Positions 11,093 to 22,941 of a DNA stretch of 64,000 nucleotides are shown one piece after another. A program made the translations under genes and the position numbers. The notes beneath the pieces are model-generated. The model did no database searches, had not been told where the DNA came from, and saw only the letters and a program-made list of their open reading frames with translations. Numbering within the stretch: position 1 is the stretch's first letter; each line of letters opens with the position of its first letter. This DNA is from Flectonema sp. DT1601 (lineage: Eukaryota; Euglenozoa; Diplonemea; Diplonemida; Diplonemidae): positions 1,116,001 through 1,180,000 of the forward strand of contig OZ025787.1 in assembly GCA_964019425.1 (NCBI GenBank), given 5' to 3'.

Positions 11093-11504
11093 ATAAACAA
11101 TGTTATCATTGTTTTTTTTTTATCGATCGACTTTGTCGACTAATTTCTATTTTCCGTCCTGGTCAAGACGCTAAACTGATTATTTTTTTCTTTAAAAAAT
11201 AAATAAAAAGAATAAAAAAAAAAAAAAGAAAAATGAATAAACAATGTTATCATTGTTTCTTATCGATCGACTTTGTCGACTAATTTCTATTTTCCGTCCT
11301 GGTCAAGACGCTAAACTGATTATTTTTTTCTTTAAAAAATAAATAAAAAGAATAAAAAAAAAAAAATAAAAAATAAAAAAAAAAATGAATAAACAATGTT
11401 ATCATTGTTTCTTATCGATCGACTTTGTCGACTAATTTCTATTTTCCGTCCTGGTCAAGACGCTAAACTGATTGTTTTTTCTTTTAAAAAATAAATAAAA
11501 GATA

Positions 11505-11535
<31 letters not shown>

Positions 11536-11934
11536 AGAAATAAACAATGTTATCATTGTTTTTTTTATCGATCGACTTTGTCGATTACTTTCTATTTTCC
11601 GTCCTGGTCAGGACGCTAAACTGACTGTTTTTTCTTTAAAAAATAAATAAAAAGTTAAAAAAAAAAAAAAAAAGGAATAAACAATGTTATCATTGTTTTT
11701 TTTATCGATCGACTATGTCGATTACTTTCTATTTTCCGTCCTGGTCAAGATGCTAAACTGATTGTTTTTTTTTTTAAAATAAATAAAAAGAATATAAAAA
11801 AAAAAAATAAAAAAAAAAGAATAAACAATGTTATCATTGTTTCTTATCGATCGACTTTGTCGACTAATTTCTATTTTCCGTCCTGGTCAGGACGCTAAAC
11901 TGATTGTTTTTTCTTTAAAAATAAATAAAAGATA

Positions 11935-11965
<31 letters not shown>

Positions 11966-12376
11966 ATAAACAATGTTATCATTGTTTTTTTTTTATCGAT
12001 CGACTTTGTCGACTAATTTCTATTTTCCGTCCTGGTCAAGACGCTAAACTGATTATTTTTTTCTTTAAAAAATAAATAAAAAGAATAAAAAAAAAAAAAA
12101 GAAAAATGAATAAACAATGTTATCATTGTTTCTTATCGATCGACTTTGTCGACTAATTTCTATTTTCCGTCCTGGTCAAGACGCTAAACTGATTATTTTT
12201 TTCTTTAAAAAATAAATAAAAAGAATAAAAAATAAAAAAATAAAAAATAAAAAAAAAAATGAATAAACAATGTTATCATTGTTTCTTATCGATCGACTTT
12301 GTCGACTAATTTCTATTTTCCGTCCTGGTCAGGACGCTAAACTGATTGTTTTTTCTTTAAAAATAAATAAAAGATA

Positions 12377-12407
<31 letters not shown>

Positions 12408-12820
12408 ATAAACAATGTTATCATTGTTTTTTTTTTATCGATCGACTTTGTCGACTAATTTCTATTTTCCGTCCTGGTCAAGACGCTAAACTGATTATTT
12501 TTTTCTTTAAAAAATAAATAAAAAGAATAAAAAAAAAAAAAAGAAAAATGAATAAACAATGTTATCATTGTTTCTTATCGATCGACTTTGTCGACTAATT
12601 TCTATTTTCCGTCCTGGTCAAGACGCTAAACTGATTATTTTTTTCTTTAAAAAATAAATAAAAAGAATAAAAAAAAAAAAAATAAAAAATAAAAAAAAAA
12701 ATGAATAAACAATGTTATCATTGTTTCTTATCGATCGACTTTGTCGACTAATTTCTATTTTCCGTCCTGGTCAAGACGCTAAACTGATTGTTTTTTCTTT
12801 TAAAAAATAAATAAAAGATA

Positions 12821-12851
<31 letters not shown>

Positions 12852-13230
12852 AGAAATAAACAATGTTATCATTGTTTTTTTTATCGATCGACTTTGTCGA
12901 TTACTTTCTATTTTCCGTCCTGGTCAGGACGCTAAACTGACTGTTTTTTCTTTAAAAAATAAATAAAAAGTTAAAAAAAAAAAAAAAAAGGAATAAACAA
13001 TGTTATCATTGTTTTTTTTATCGATCGACTATGTCGATTACTTTCTATTTTCCGTCCTGGTCAAGATGCTAAACTGATTGTTTTTTTTTTTAAAATAAAT
13101 AAAAAGAATATAAAAAAAAAAAATAAAAAAAAAAGAATAAACAATGTTATCATTGTTTCTTATCGATCGACTTTGTCGACTAATTTCTATTTTCCGTCCT
13201 GGTCAGGACGCTAAACTGATTGTTTTTTCT
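10632..13230 (+). repeat. hairpin satellite array, plus orientation
   Basis: Roughly 18 tandem units of 110-150 bp. Each has three short perfect hairpins (AACAATG/CATTGTT, TCGAC/GTCGA, CGTCCTG/CAGGACG or a CAAGACG variant), then CTAAACTGATT, TTTTTTCTTTAAA and an A-rich linker. Three-unit blocks recur at ~442 bp (for example near 11828 and 12270). Small open frames inside it are repeat artefacts. Confidence 0.93.
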
Positions 13231-13234
13231 TTAA

Positions 13235-14954
13235 CCCTCTAATAAGAGGCCAAAAACCCTGTTTTTGAGAAAAATCGAAAAATTTGACAAAGGGGAAAAG
13301 GGGTGTGGGGAAAAATACAAAAAAATTACAGGGTGAAAGACACCCCCCCGCGCATTGAAAAAAAACTGAGGTCAGCCCGCAAGGGGGCCAAAATAACTTG
13401 AGAAAATGCAACAACAGCCTAAAAAAACACAGTTACTTAGGACCCCTGGGTTCGCTTTGATTTTGGCAATGTTGTAGGAGTAGAGTGCTTCCGTTTCATG
13501 TTTTTCGGTGGGATATGATTGTGCGTAGCAAAGGTATGGTTGTTGCAAACAGGGGCTGAATACTTGTCAATATTTTCGTGATATTGTTTGAAGCAGGGAT
13601 CCATGCATAAGAAAACCTCGCTTTTTGAACAAGAAATCGATGACCTTACTTTTTTTGAGAACAAATCCGTGAACTGCAGTCCCCAAAAATACCGAATTTT
13701 CGTAGGTAGTGACATTTTGTGTGAGTTTGGTGTGTTCCGTGATCAATAAGTTGAGAACATAGCCTCTTTTTGAACTGAGCATATGTCCCGACGTCTTTTT
13801 CAGACTTCTTTTGGAGGGTGAAAACATTGAAGATAGAAATCTCTAACAAGTAGTGAAAGACTTTCAGGGTCCAGCGTTTTGTCATCAGAGTTCTTCTTGC
13901 CTTCCCCCTGATACCGTCTACGAGGTCAACACCACCCATCAGTTTGTTGTACTGATGGATCTGTACCGGTAAGTCGATAGTCACTTTTTGATAGATATCC
14001 TTATTTTAGTCCATCACGTGGCTGTCTCATAATTCTCCTCGAGAGGCAATGTGCTGAAGACATGTACTTCTTTTGGATTGTCCCTGAATTTATGTGATGC
14101 ACATTGTGCTAGGACTGAAAGTACAAGGCAGAGAACTTCTCCACCCGTCCCTGCGCCTCCGCCTTATTGATCTCGGACTATTTGGGAACTATTGTTTCCC
14201 AAAAGCTGCGGATTTTGTAGAGCTTGTCAGTAGGTACGGGGTTGGTGACAGTGTAAAACTTTAGATTGGTTCGAATTTAGAGGAACCGATCTCAGGAAGC
14301 GAAGTGGGGTGTGTACGCTGGGTCTGATGTACCGTTCCTGTAATCTTAGGGTAATCTGAGATATTTGGCTTATCACAGAGACCCACGAGGATATTGAGTC
14401 CTAAAGAGAGTTTGAGTTCAGCTACGTTAAGATTGAGTGCCTAGTTGTTGCTGCAGTGCGAAATCATCTCATCACCTTTGGGGTGAACACAAGTTCAAAT
14501 TTCTGCAGTTCCTTCATCAATTTCAGGTCTGACATGTCCTGCAAGGACCGCCGAAACGTGTGTCGTCTTACCTTGGTGATTTTCTTGCTCCATTTCAGAG
14601 GGGAAATGCTTGGCTCTATTGTACTCTTTTCATCGCTCGAAGAAGACTCAGGAGCACCCGAATCTGGGATAGGTGACCCTACTGAATCATTTTCGATGGA
14701 AATAGTTTTAGGGATTTTAATTTTTGGCTGAAAACATGGGATAGTCATGGGCAACCTGGCTAAGACTGTTCCCAGTGCAGAAAAAAAAAAATGAACTTTT
14801 TCTCAGAAAAAGCTGGTGATTTTTGCAGCACGATCCCACATAAAATTTGTCGTTTTTGGGCAGCTCTGGCTCCACCCTTGTACTCACAAGGTACATTTTT
14901 CCCCTTTGTCAAAAAAAAAAAAACGCGAAAGGCCACTATAGTGGCCTTCAGGGC
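13235..14954 (-). mobile_element. piggyBac-type DNA transposon 2 at a duplication junction
   Basis: The left end CCCTCTAATAAGAGGCC follows TTAA (13231-13234) in the satellite. The right end, reversed, starts GCCCTGAAGGCC, has the palindrome GGCCACTATAGTGGCC, and abuts TTAA (14955-14958). The flanks do not match each other: the left is satellite, the right is beta sequence. The site is therefore not a simple insertion. The transposase is on the minus strand and broken. Confidence 0.85.
13437..14754 (-). pseudogene. decayed piggyBac transposase
   Basis: The C-terminal part (13646-13984) has QYNKLMGGVDLVD and KRWTLKVFHYLLEISIFNVF, typical of the end of piggyBac transposases. In another frame, 13437-13715 carries the zinc domain (CSKSEVFLCMDPCF) and basic tail KSKRTQGS. 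An N-terminal acidic/Ser-rich segment is at 14464-14754. The catalytic core between them is not recognisable as one frame. It is related to, but distinct from, the transposase of element 1. Confidence 0.8.
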
Positions 14955-15154
14955 TTAAAGGGCTGAAAAGCAAAAAAAAAATCTAAGTGAGAAACACTTA
15001 GCAGAAACAATTTGTAGCTAATTAAGCTAAGCTGAAAAAAAAACGCGAAAGGCCACTATAGTGGCCTTCAGGGCTTAAAGAGCTGAAAAGCAAAAAAAAA
15101 ATCTAAGTGAGAAACACTTAGCAGAAACAATTTGTAGCTAATTAAGCTGAAAAT
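14919..15154. repeat. 118-bp tandem duplication of piggyBac end plus beta sequence
   Basis: The ~36-bp piggyBac-2 right end with the GGCCACTATAGTGGCC palindrome, plus ~80 bp of beta sequence, occurs twice in tandem (from 14919 and from about 15037). The two copies differ at TTAAAGGG versus TTAAAGAG. Confidence 0.8.
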
Positions 15155-16376
15155 AAAAAAAATAAAAAATTTCTAAGTGAGAAATACTTAGCAACTTTTA
15201 GAACAAATATTTCAGTAAATAACCTGTAATGATTAAACCATTACAAGTTTGATGCCAAAACTGACAAGGACTGAGTTGAATTTCCAGGTGAGATTTGGAC
15301 TGTTAGCTTTTGGCTAAGGCCCTCCCTGAAGAGCAAGAACAAAAAAACTACCCACACCTGAAGAAAACATACACAAAGAACACACTGTAAGCTGTGTGTG
15401 TATTTTGTGTTTGTCACAACAGGAGAGAAAAGAAAGAATGTCAAGGTTGGTCACCTTGCCTATCAACGCACAACATTGGTGGTCTCTACTAGACCCTGAG
15501 TGATCCCACTGGATCTCTCATCGTTCATAGTACCCTGTGTGAAGTTATAAAATCAAAGGTAAACTATAAACTACAAATGACTTAGCCTGTTATTATTTAG
15601 AATTTTATTGTTATGTTCATTTTCTATCCCCTCTTCTATCCCTTTTGTTCAAAAAAAGCGATGAGATATTTCTCTCATTCATGCTAAGATGCACTCTGAA
15701 CTTTGATTTTTTGATCTGAGTGTGAGGGAATGACCTGTTAGTGCATTGGGCATAAGCTGTGCTGCAGTTTAGATGTCTTAGGTGTTAATAGGGGGTTCCT
15801 CTTAGCATTTTTTCTTTGTTACCACCTTATGATTTTCTTGAAGAAAAAAAATAGAAGTCATAATGGTGCTTCCCTCTGGAAGGGTTGTAAGCCATGGTGT
15901 CCAACTAAATTAAAGGACAAGTCTGGGATAATCCCTGCCAGAGGGGCGAGTATTCTACCATGGTTGAAATACTCTGGCAACTGATCTTCAATTTTATGTT
16001 GTTTGTTAGCTGCTGGTGTATCTTGATCATGTGTTGATACTTGCATTTTTTTTTTTATTTGTAATCTTTTGTTTTTGTTTATTTGTTTTTTCTTTAAAAA
16101 ATAAATAAAAAGATAAAAAAAATAAAAAAAAAAAGGAATAAACAATGTTATCATTGTTTTTTTATCGATCGACTATGTCGATTACTTTCTATTTTCCGTC
16201 CTGGTCAGGACGCTAAACTGACTGTTTTTTCTTTAAAAATAAATAAAAAGTTAAAAAAAAAAAAAAAAAAAAGGAATAAACAATGTTATCATTGTTTTTT
16301 TTTATCGATCGACTATGTCGACTAATTTCTATTTTCCGTCCTGGTCAGGACGCTAAACTGATTGTTTTTTCTTTAA
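15073..16376. repeat. segmental duplication copy 2 of 7587-8888 (beta, fold-back, satellite start)
   Basis: From TTAA in beta through the inverted beta arm and into the first satellite units, the sequence repeats 7587-8888 at a constant offset of 7488 bases with almost no difference. It retains the uninterrupted TTAA (16373-16376) where the first copy carries piggyBac 1. It contains the beta terminal hairpin TTAGC-CAAAA-GCTAA (antisense) near 15303-15317. Confidence 0.9.
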
Positions 16377-17386
16377 TTAATAAAAAGATAAAAAAAAAAA
16401 AAAAAAGGAATAAACAATGTTATCATTGTTTTTTTTATCGATCGACTATGTCGATTACTTTCTATTTTCCGTCCTGGTCAGGACGCTAAACTGACTGTTT
16501 TTTCTTTAAAAAATAAATAAAAAGTTAAAAAAAAAAAAAAAAAAAGGAATAAACAATGTTATCATTGTTTTTTTTATCGATCGACTATGTCGATTACTTT
16601 CTATTTTCCGTCCTGGTCAGGACGCTAAACTGACTGTTTTTTCTTTAAAAAATAAATAAAAAGTTAAAAAAAAAAAAAAAAAAAGGAATAAACAATGTTA
16701 TCATTGTTTTTTTTATCGATCGACTATGTCGATTACTTTCTATTTTCCGACCTGGTCAAGATGCTAAACTGATTGTTTTTTTTTTTAAAATAAATAAAAA
16801 AAATATAAAAAAAAAAAATAAAAAAAAAAGAATAAACAATGTTATCATTGTTTCTTATCGATCGACTTTGTCGACTAATTTCTATTTTCCGTCCTGGTCA
16901 GGACGCTAAACTGATTGTTTTTTCTTTAAAAATAAATAAAAGATATAAAAAAAAAAAAAAAAAAAAAAAAAAGGAATAAACAATGTTATCATTGTTTTTT
17001 TTTTATCGATCGACTTTGTCGACTAATTTCTATTTTCCGTCCTGGTCAAGACGCTAAACTGATTATTTTTTTCTTTAAAAAATAAATAAAAAGAATAAAA
17101 AAAAAAAAAAGAAAAATGAATAAACAATGTTATCATTGTTTCTTATCGATCGACTTTGTCGACTAATTTCTATTTTCCGTCCTGGTCAAGACGCTAAACT
17201 GATTATTTTTTTCTTTAAAAAATAAATAAAAAGAATAAAAAAAAAAAAAATAAAAAATAAAAAAAAAAATGAATAAACAATGTTATCATTGTTTCTTATC
17301 GATCGACTTTGTCGACTAATTTCTATTTTCCGTCCTGGTCAAGACGCTAAACTGATTGTTTTTTCTTTTAAAAAATAAATAAAAGA

Positions 17387-17421
<35 letters not shown>

Positions 17422-17815
17422 AATAAACAATGTTATCATTGTTTTTTTTATCGATCGACTTTGTCGATTACTTTCTATTTTCCGTCCTGGTCAGGACGCT
17501 AAACTGACTGTTTTTTCTTTAAAAAATAAATAAAAAGTTAAAAAAAAAAAAAAAAAGGAATAAACAATGTTATCATTGTTTTTTTTATCGATCGACTATG
17601 TCGATTACTTTCTATTTTCCGTCCTGGTCAAGATGCTAAACTGATTGTTTTTTTTTTTAAAATAAATAAAAAGAATATAAAAAAAAAAAATATAAAAAAA
17701 AGAATAAACAATGTTATCATTGTTTCTTATCGATCGACTTTGTCGACTAATTTCTATTTTCCGTCCTGGTCAGGACGCTAAACTGATTGTTTTTTCTTTA
17801 AAAATAAATAAAAGA

Positions 17816-17851
<36 letters not shown>

Positions 17852-18240
17852 AACAATGTTATCATTGTTTTTTTTTTATCGATCGACTTTGTCGACTAAT
17901 TTCTATTTTCCGTCCTGGTCAAGACGCTAAACTGATTGTTTTTTTTTTTTTAAAAATAAATAAAAAGAATATAAAAAAAAAAAAAAAAAAAAAAAATGAA
18001 TAAACAATGTTATCATTGTTTCTTATCGATCGACTTTGTCGACTAATTTCTATTTTCCGTCCTGGTCAGGACGCTAAACTGATTGTTTTTTCTTTAAAAA
18101 ATAAATAAAAAGATTTAAAAAAAAAAAAAAAAGGAATAAACAATGTTATCATTGTTTTTTTTATCGATCGACTATGTCGATTACTTTCTATTTTCCGTCC
18201 TGGTCAAGACGCTAAACTGATTGTTTTTTTTTTTTTAAAA
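16377..18240 (+). repeat. hairpin satellite array (copy 2), plus orientation
   Basis: Continuation of the duplicated segment: about 14 satellite units matching 10632 onward, with one extra unit near 16620. It ends at 18240, where GC-rich LINE-A coding sequence starts abruptly. Confidence 0.92.
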
Positions 18241-18245
18241 ATAAA

Positions 18246-20417
18246 CTCTCTTGTAGAGAGAAGCTGGAATCCAAGGAACTATGCGACGCCTATAAGGGAT
18301 TCAAGGAGAAGGCACTAACGACACAAGGCCTGCCGGACCTCGAAACCATCGCCACACGGAGGAGGCCCCTACTGAAAGTGATTCCAGTCCCCCTCCTGCA
18401 CCACTTCGCGAAGGCGCTGAAACTGACGTCAGATCTGGTAGCAGACTTAAATAGCGACCAAGCCTGGCGGCTGTTATTAATGCTCCCGGTCTGTACCCTG
18501 CGAAGAGTCCGTAGAAAGGGGGGCCGGATGACTGAATCAGCCTTGAACGGGGCGATAGATGACCTGACAGCATGGTCAAAGGGCAACTTCACGGAACTAT
18601 GGTCGGCGACCGGGACCGGGACCGCCAAGATTCAGACAAAAATGGCGCCGTCCCAGAAATCAAGAAATCGGAGGGCAACCGAGCTGGTAAGAGAAGGCCG
18701 CATATCGCAGGCGATATCAGCATTGAGCGCTCCACCGCCGGCAGAATACTCGGACGAAGTGCTGGAAAAACTAAGGACACTGCACCCGCCCAAGTCAGGA
18801 GAGTACCAGGAAGGCTCAGGGCCCGAATCTACAATAGACGAGGAGACGGTACTATCATGCCTGCGGTCCTTCCATAGAGGTTCGAGTGGGGGCCCCTCAG
18901 GTCTCACACCACAACAACTTAAAGATGCTGTTGATAGGGGGGAGGTCCCGGGCCTACTAGCCTCATTGACAAAGGTAGTGAAGCTCCTGGCAAACGGCCG
19001 AGCCCCAAGCACAATCGCCCCTCTCATGGCAGGAGCAAACCTGACCGCCATAGAGAAAGAAGGCAGACCAGGAGAATACCGGCCGATCGCAGTAGGTGAA
19101 ACCTGGAGGAGACTAACAGCGAAACACCTCTGTCGCCAATTCGCACGTGAGGCCAAAGTCCACCTTATGCAAGTATGCCAACTCGGAGTAGCGGTACCAG
19201 GGGGGACAGAAGCGGCCATCCATGCACTCCACGAGTTCAGATTCAAAAACCTCGGGGCGGAGAAGGTCTTCGTCAAAATAGACTTCTCGAACGCCTTCAA
19301 CTGCGTCCACCGTGGGGCGTTCATCGAGGCTACGACGGGCTCACAGCTCGAGAACTGGGTACGGTGGTGTTACGGTAAACAGTCGTGGTTACTATTCGGC
19401 AAACACGCCCTGTCCTCCGCTGAGGGTGCACAACAGGGAGACCCTTTGGGACCGATGCTGTTCTCATTAGCCTTGAAACCGGTGCTCTTGGAGGTGTTGA
19501 AAACCAGCCCGGAGTTCGCCTGTTTTTATTTGGACGACGGACTGATCGCGGGCTCATTAGAACAAGTGGATCAAGCCCTACGCACCCTAGACAGGGAATC
19601 GGCAAAGATAGGACTGTGCCTCAGGCCCGCCAAGTGCCAGACGTATGTCTTACAGGAGAGCCCAGTCGAGCTCCCGTCCGGCTGGGGATTGGAAGGCATG
19701 GGGAGCCCCCTCTTTAACGGGGACTTCCTAGGTTCACCTTTCGGATCGATCACACATGTCCGGAACTTCGTAACGCAGAAGGTCAGCAAGCTACAGGACA
19801 AGGCCCGTCTGATCGCAGGCATGGAAGACAGACAGGCAGCCCTAGTCCTACTTAGACAGTGCTCGGGCTTTTGCGAAGTCACACACCTGATGCGGAGCTG
19901 CTCATTCGATATAACGGAACAGCTGCAGATGGTAGATGAAGTCGTCAGGGGGACTGCCTCAGCGGTACTAGGACAGGGTCTGGAAGGCTCGAGATGGATC
20001 CAGGCGCAGCTTCCCACGCGGATGGGCGGACTCGGCCTCCGTTCATGCACAAAACACAGGAATGCCGCCCTTTTAGGTTCGCTAGGACTAGTAAAGGATA
20101 CCTGCGTAAGCCTTTGGCGAGACTACAAATGTGACCTAAGTTCGCAGATCCAAGAAACGCTGAACAAAGAACTGCCGGATAGCCTAAAGCTGGAGGGCAC
20201 ATATAACCCACAACGCTTCACCTCAGCCAGGCTAGACCAGGTCACACGGGACAAGCTGCTGGAGGAAGCGACGCCAACCGACAAGAAGAGACTCCTGTCT
20301 CTAACGATGCCGAAAGCGAGTGCGTGGCTACAGTGCCCGGATGAGGAGTGCTACATAGGCTCCGACATATTCCGTATCGCCTGCGGACTACGACTCGGGA
20401 CAGCTTTGTTCTCAGAA
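18246..20417 (+). CDS. LINE-A reverse transcriptase region
   Basis: The reading frame is open from the satellite junction, so the true start is missing; the first in-frame candidate start is a GTG at 18378. Counting from there, RT motifs are in order: GLTPQQL and the fingers (~residues 170-240), EYRPIAVGETWRRL, motif A VKIDFSNAFN (~300), motif B AQQGDPLGP (~350), and catalytic FYLDDG (~385). A thumb-like region and an RLG segment follow before the frame leaves the element. It makes cDNA at the target site in target-primed reverse transcription. The DD of YLDD is intact. Confidence 0.88.
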
Positions 20418-20721
20418 GTAATTGTCCTTCCATGCTTTGCACCTGTCGAAATAATAAAACTTAAAAACTACACACGCACCAATAACAAGCGATTACACTA
20501 GAACGCGCGATTGCAAGAAAACGTGAGTGTGAGAGAAAGAAGTGATCGAGCTGTATAAAGAATTTCTTTTTGAAAAAAAAATAGAAGGCTAAAGAATATA
20601 TAAAAATGTCTGCTGTTTCGTTCATTTTTCCAACTTCGGAATCATACACTTTTCTGTCTGATTCCTTTGATTATTTCTTTCCGGTGCTAAGCTTGGTGGA
20701 AAATTACCTGAATGAATTCTA
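20418..20721. mobile_element. ~300-bp AT-rich insertion between LINE-A RT and zinc knuckle
   Basis: The LINE-A frame runs to ...RLGTALFSE and resumes with DEACRACKKTQDAYG at 20722. The intervening ~300 bases are AT-rich, unlike either side, and have no coding resemblance. The left edge GAAGTAATTG and right edge ATTCTAG|ATG could be read as GT...AG, but the phases do not join neatly, so a small transposon or other insertion is as likely as an intron. Confidence 0.55.
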
Positions 20722-21510
20722 GATGAGGCCTGCCGTGCTTGCAAAAAAACACAGGACGCGTACGGATACCACGCCTCTGTCTGTATCGACGGCGGGGATA
20801 TCCACCGCAGACACGATAAAGTGAGGGAAGAATTTATCGGCATCTGTCGTTCGGCGGGCTTGGCAACGATGAGGGAACCCAAATACCTCGTCGGATACAA
20901 CAAGCAGCGACCTGCAGACTGGTACTGCCCGCAAGGATTGAGCGAGGGAGTCGGACGGGCGTTTGACGTGACGATCGTCAACCCAGGGGCATCCAGGAAC
21001 TACAACAAGCCGGGCCAAGCAGCCAGTGATGCGGAAGCCGCAAAGTCAGGCAAGTACTCGACCTTATGTGCAAAGTACGGAATAAATTTTTCACCGATTG
21101 CCCTTGAAGTCTACGGAGGTTTAGGCCCACAAGCAGTGAGGACGCTAAGCCGACTGTCGCAGCTGCGCGCCCTTGTCACGACGTTACCCCTACGAGAAGT
21201 TGCAGGCCTGTATGCCAGGAGGGTCTCAACCCAAGTGGTGGTCTGCACTGCAGAAGCCCTCAGAGCAAGAGGAGCATCGCTCACACACCAAGCGACGTCA
21301 TCCGCAAGCAAGCTGCACACGCCACATACGCCGTCGGCACCGAACACATCCGATGACGTATCAATGTCCGCTTTGTCCCCACAACCTATGGATCCAACTC
21401 CAGACCCAACCACACCGCTTGCCGGAGGGAACGACTTGCCAGCGGAACCCGAGAGGGATTCAGCTACTAGGCCGACTACGAAGCCAGAGGAACACAGTAC
21501 GAACCTAGCA
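20722..21510 (+). CDS. LINE-A zinc knuckle and restriction-like endonuclease region
   Basis: The frame starts with a Cys-Cys-His-Cys-type knuckle (CRAC...H...C...RRH). Next comes an RLE-type PD-(D/E)XK core: RPADWYCP, then AFDVTIVNPG, a downstream Lys (AAKSGKYS), then ALEVYGG. This order, knuckle then nuclease after the RT, is that of R2/NeSL/CRE-type non-LTR elements. The nuclease nicks target DNA to prime reverse transcription. From about 21300 the protein becomes Ser/Thr/Pro-rich linker. The frame is then cut by a gamma insertion at 21511. Confidence 0.8.
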
Positions 21511-22941
21511 TGTTCCGGTATGTGTTGCGTCTCTGTTATTTGTTTGTTTCAACTCAATTGGTTCATCTCAGGTTTTAGAAGTCTTCGTCCTGTTCGTTGG
21601 GAAGGGCCTGAATCAAAAGTTCACTGCCCCTATTCCTCTCCCAAATTTCTATTCAGCTTGCCACATGACTGTGTGACATTATTGCTACATTGTAGCTCCC
21701 CTACAAAAACCTTATTTTTTGCAGTTGTCTTTTGGTTGTAGCAACTTTTATTTTATGCTTTTCTAATGTCCCAAAGTTGGTTTATTTTACTTTTTTTTTC
21801 TGCAAGGGAACAGTCCAAAGCATAAGTCCGAACAGCCCTAAGGCCAGTGAACGCACTGATTGTTAGGTATTGTATTCCAGGGAAAGTTTGGTTTGTATAC
21901 TTTATTTTTATTTTATTTTATTTAATTTGTTAAAAGAAAACAGGTAACTTTACATGAGCATCGGCTCGAACGGCTCTGGCGAAGCGAGTGAACGAGTCTG
22001 ATTGCTGAGTATTGTATTCTGTTTTCTTGTTCTTTTTTTTAATTTATTTCAAACAGGGCAACAGGGGGAAAGTTTGGTTTGTATCCCCTGGGTGTTTAGC
22101 GTCACCTGTTGAGGTGTAATGTATTCTGTTTACTTCTATCCCTTTGTTTGTTTTTTTTTTTTTTTTTTTTTATTTCAAACAGGACAGCAGGGGGAAAGTT
22201 TGTTTCGTACCCCCCGGGTGCTTAGCGTCACCCTCCATGCGATGCTTGCGCAGGGAGAGCCAAGGGTCGAGAACCCTGGAGATTACCTTTGTTTCTTTTT
22301 GTGACTGGATTGCAGTGGCGCAACCCATCACCCCACCTGTTGGTATCTTTTTATTTTTTTTATTTAAAGAAAAAAGCAGGCTAAGTCGCCTGAGCTGGCA
22401 TCGCCAGAATATTTAACTTCACATGGCAATGTCAGCTCGTGAAGGGATCCAGTTGGATCAAAGGTTTTCTCCCCCCCCACTCTATTTATCGTCATTGGTG
22501 CGCACCTTCGAACAGGAAGGCCAACACTGACGGAATTTTTTACTTCTCTTCCCAGGGTTGAACCTTGGGAAAAAAACAAACAATAAACACAGTGTAGACA
22601 AACACCCGCCGGACATCTGCAGAGCAGCGATCGATGTCGATGTCTTCGTTGTCGAACTTCCTGGCGTTTATGTTTTTGTTTTTAACAACAGCACAACACC
22701 AACTAACAGGTTTGTCCCATTGCCCGTTCTTTCTTGTTTCCCTTTGCCGCCGGAAGAACGAAGGTCGACGGAGGTCCGAAGCATTGCTTGCGATGATGTT
22801 CCGGTATGTGTTGCGTCTCTGTTATTTGTTTGTTTCAACTCAATTGGTTCATCTCAGGTTTTAGAAGTCTTCGTCCTGTTCGTTGGGAAGGGCCTGAATC
22901 AAAAGTTCACTGCCCCTATTCCTCTCCCAAATTTCTATTCA
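21511..22941 (+). mobile_element. family gamma insertion: truncated unit plus full unit
   Basis: In sense (plus) orientation a 5'-truncated unit (21511-21655) is followed head-to-tail by a full unit of 1286 bp (21656-22941). The 3' end is CCCAAATTTCTATTCA. The terminal hairpin is TGAAT-CAAAA-GTTCA (22895-22909), with a U-G wobble at the loop-closing pair. Internal hairpins include GGTG-TTTAGCGT-CACC (22091-22106) and GGGTG-CTTAGCGT-CACCC (22216-22233). It inserts into the LINE-A linker. No gene is carried; the open frames across it are incidental. Confidence 0.8.

Noticed and set aside
10632-18240. Small open frames such as MLSLFLIDRLCRLISIFRPGQ repeats
   Set aside because: They are identical satellite units read through poly-A/T; copies recur with the array period.
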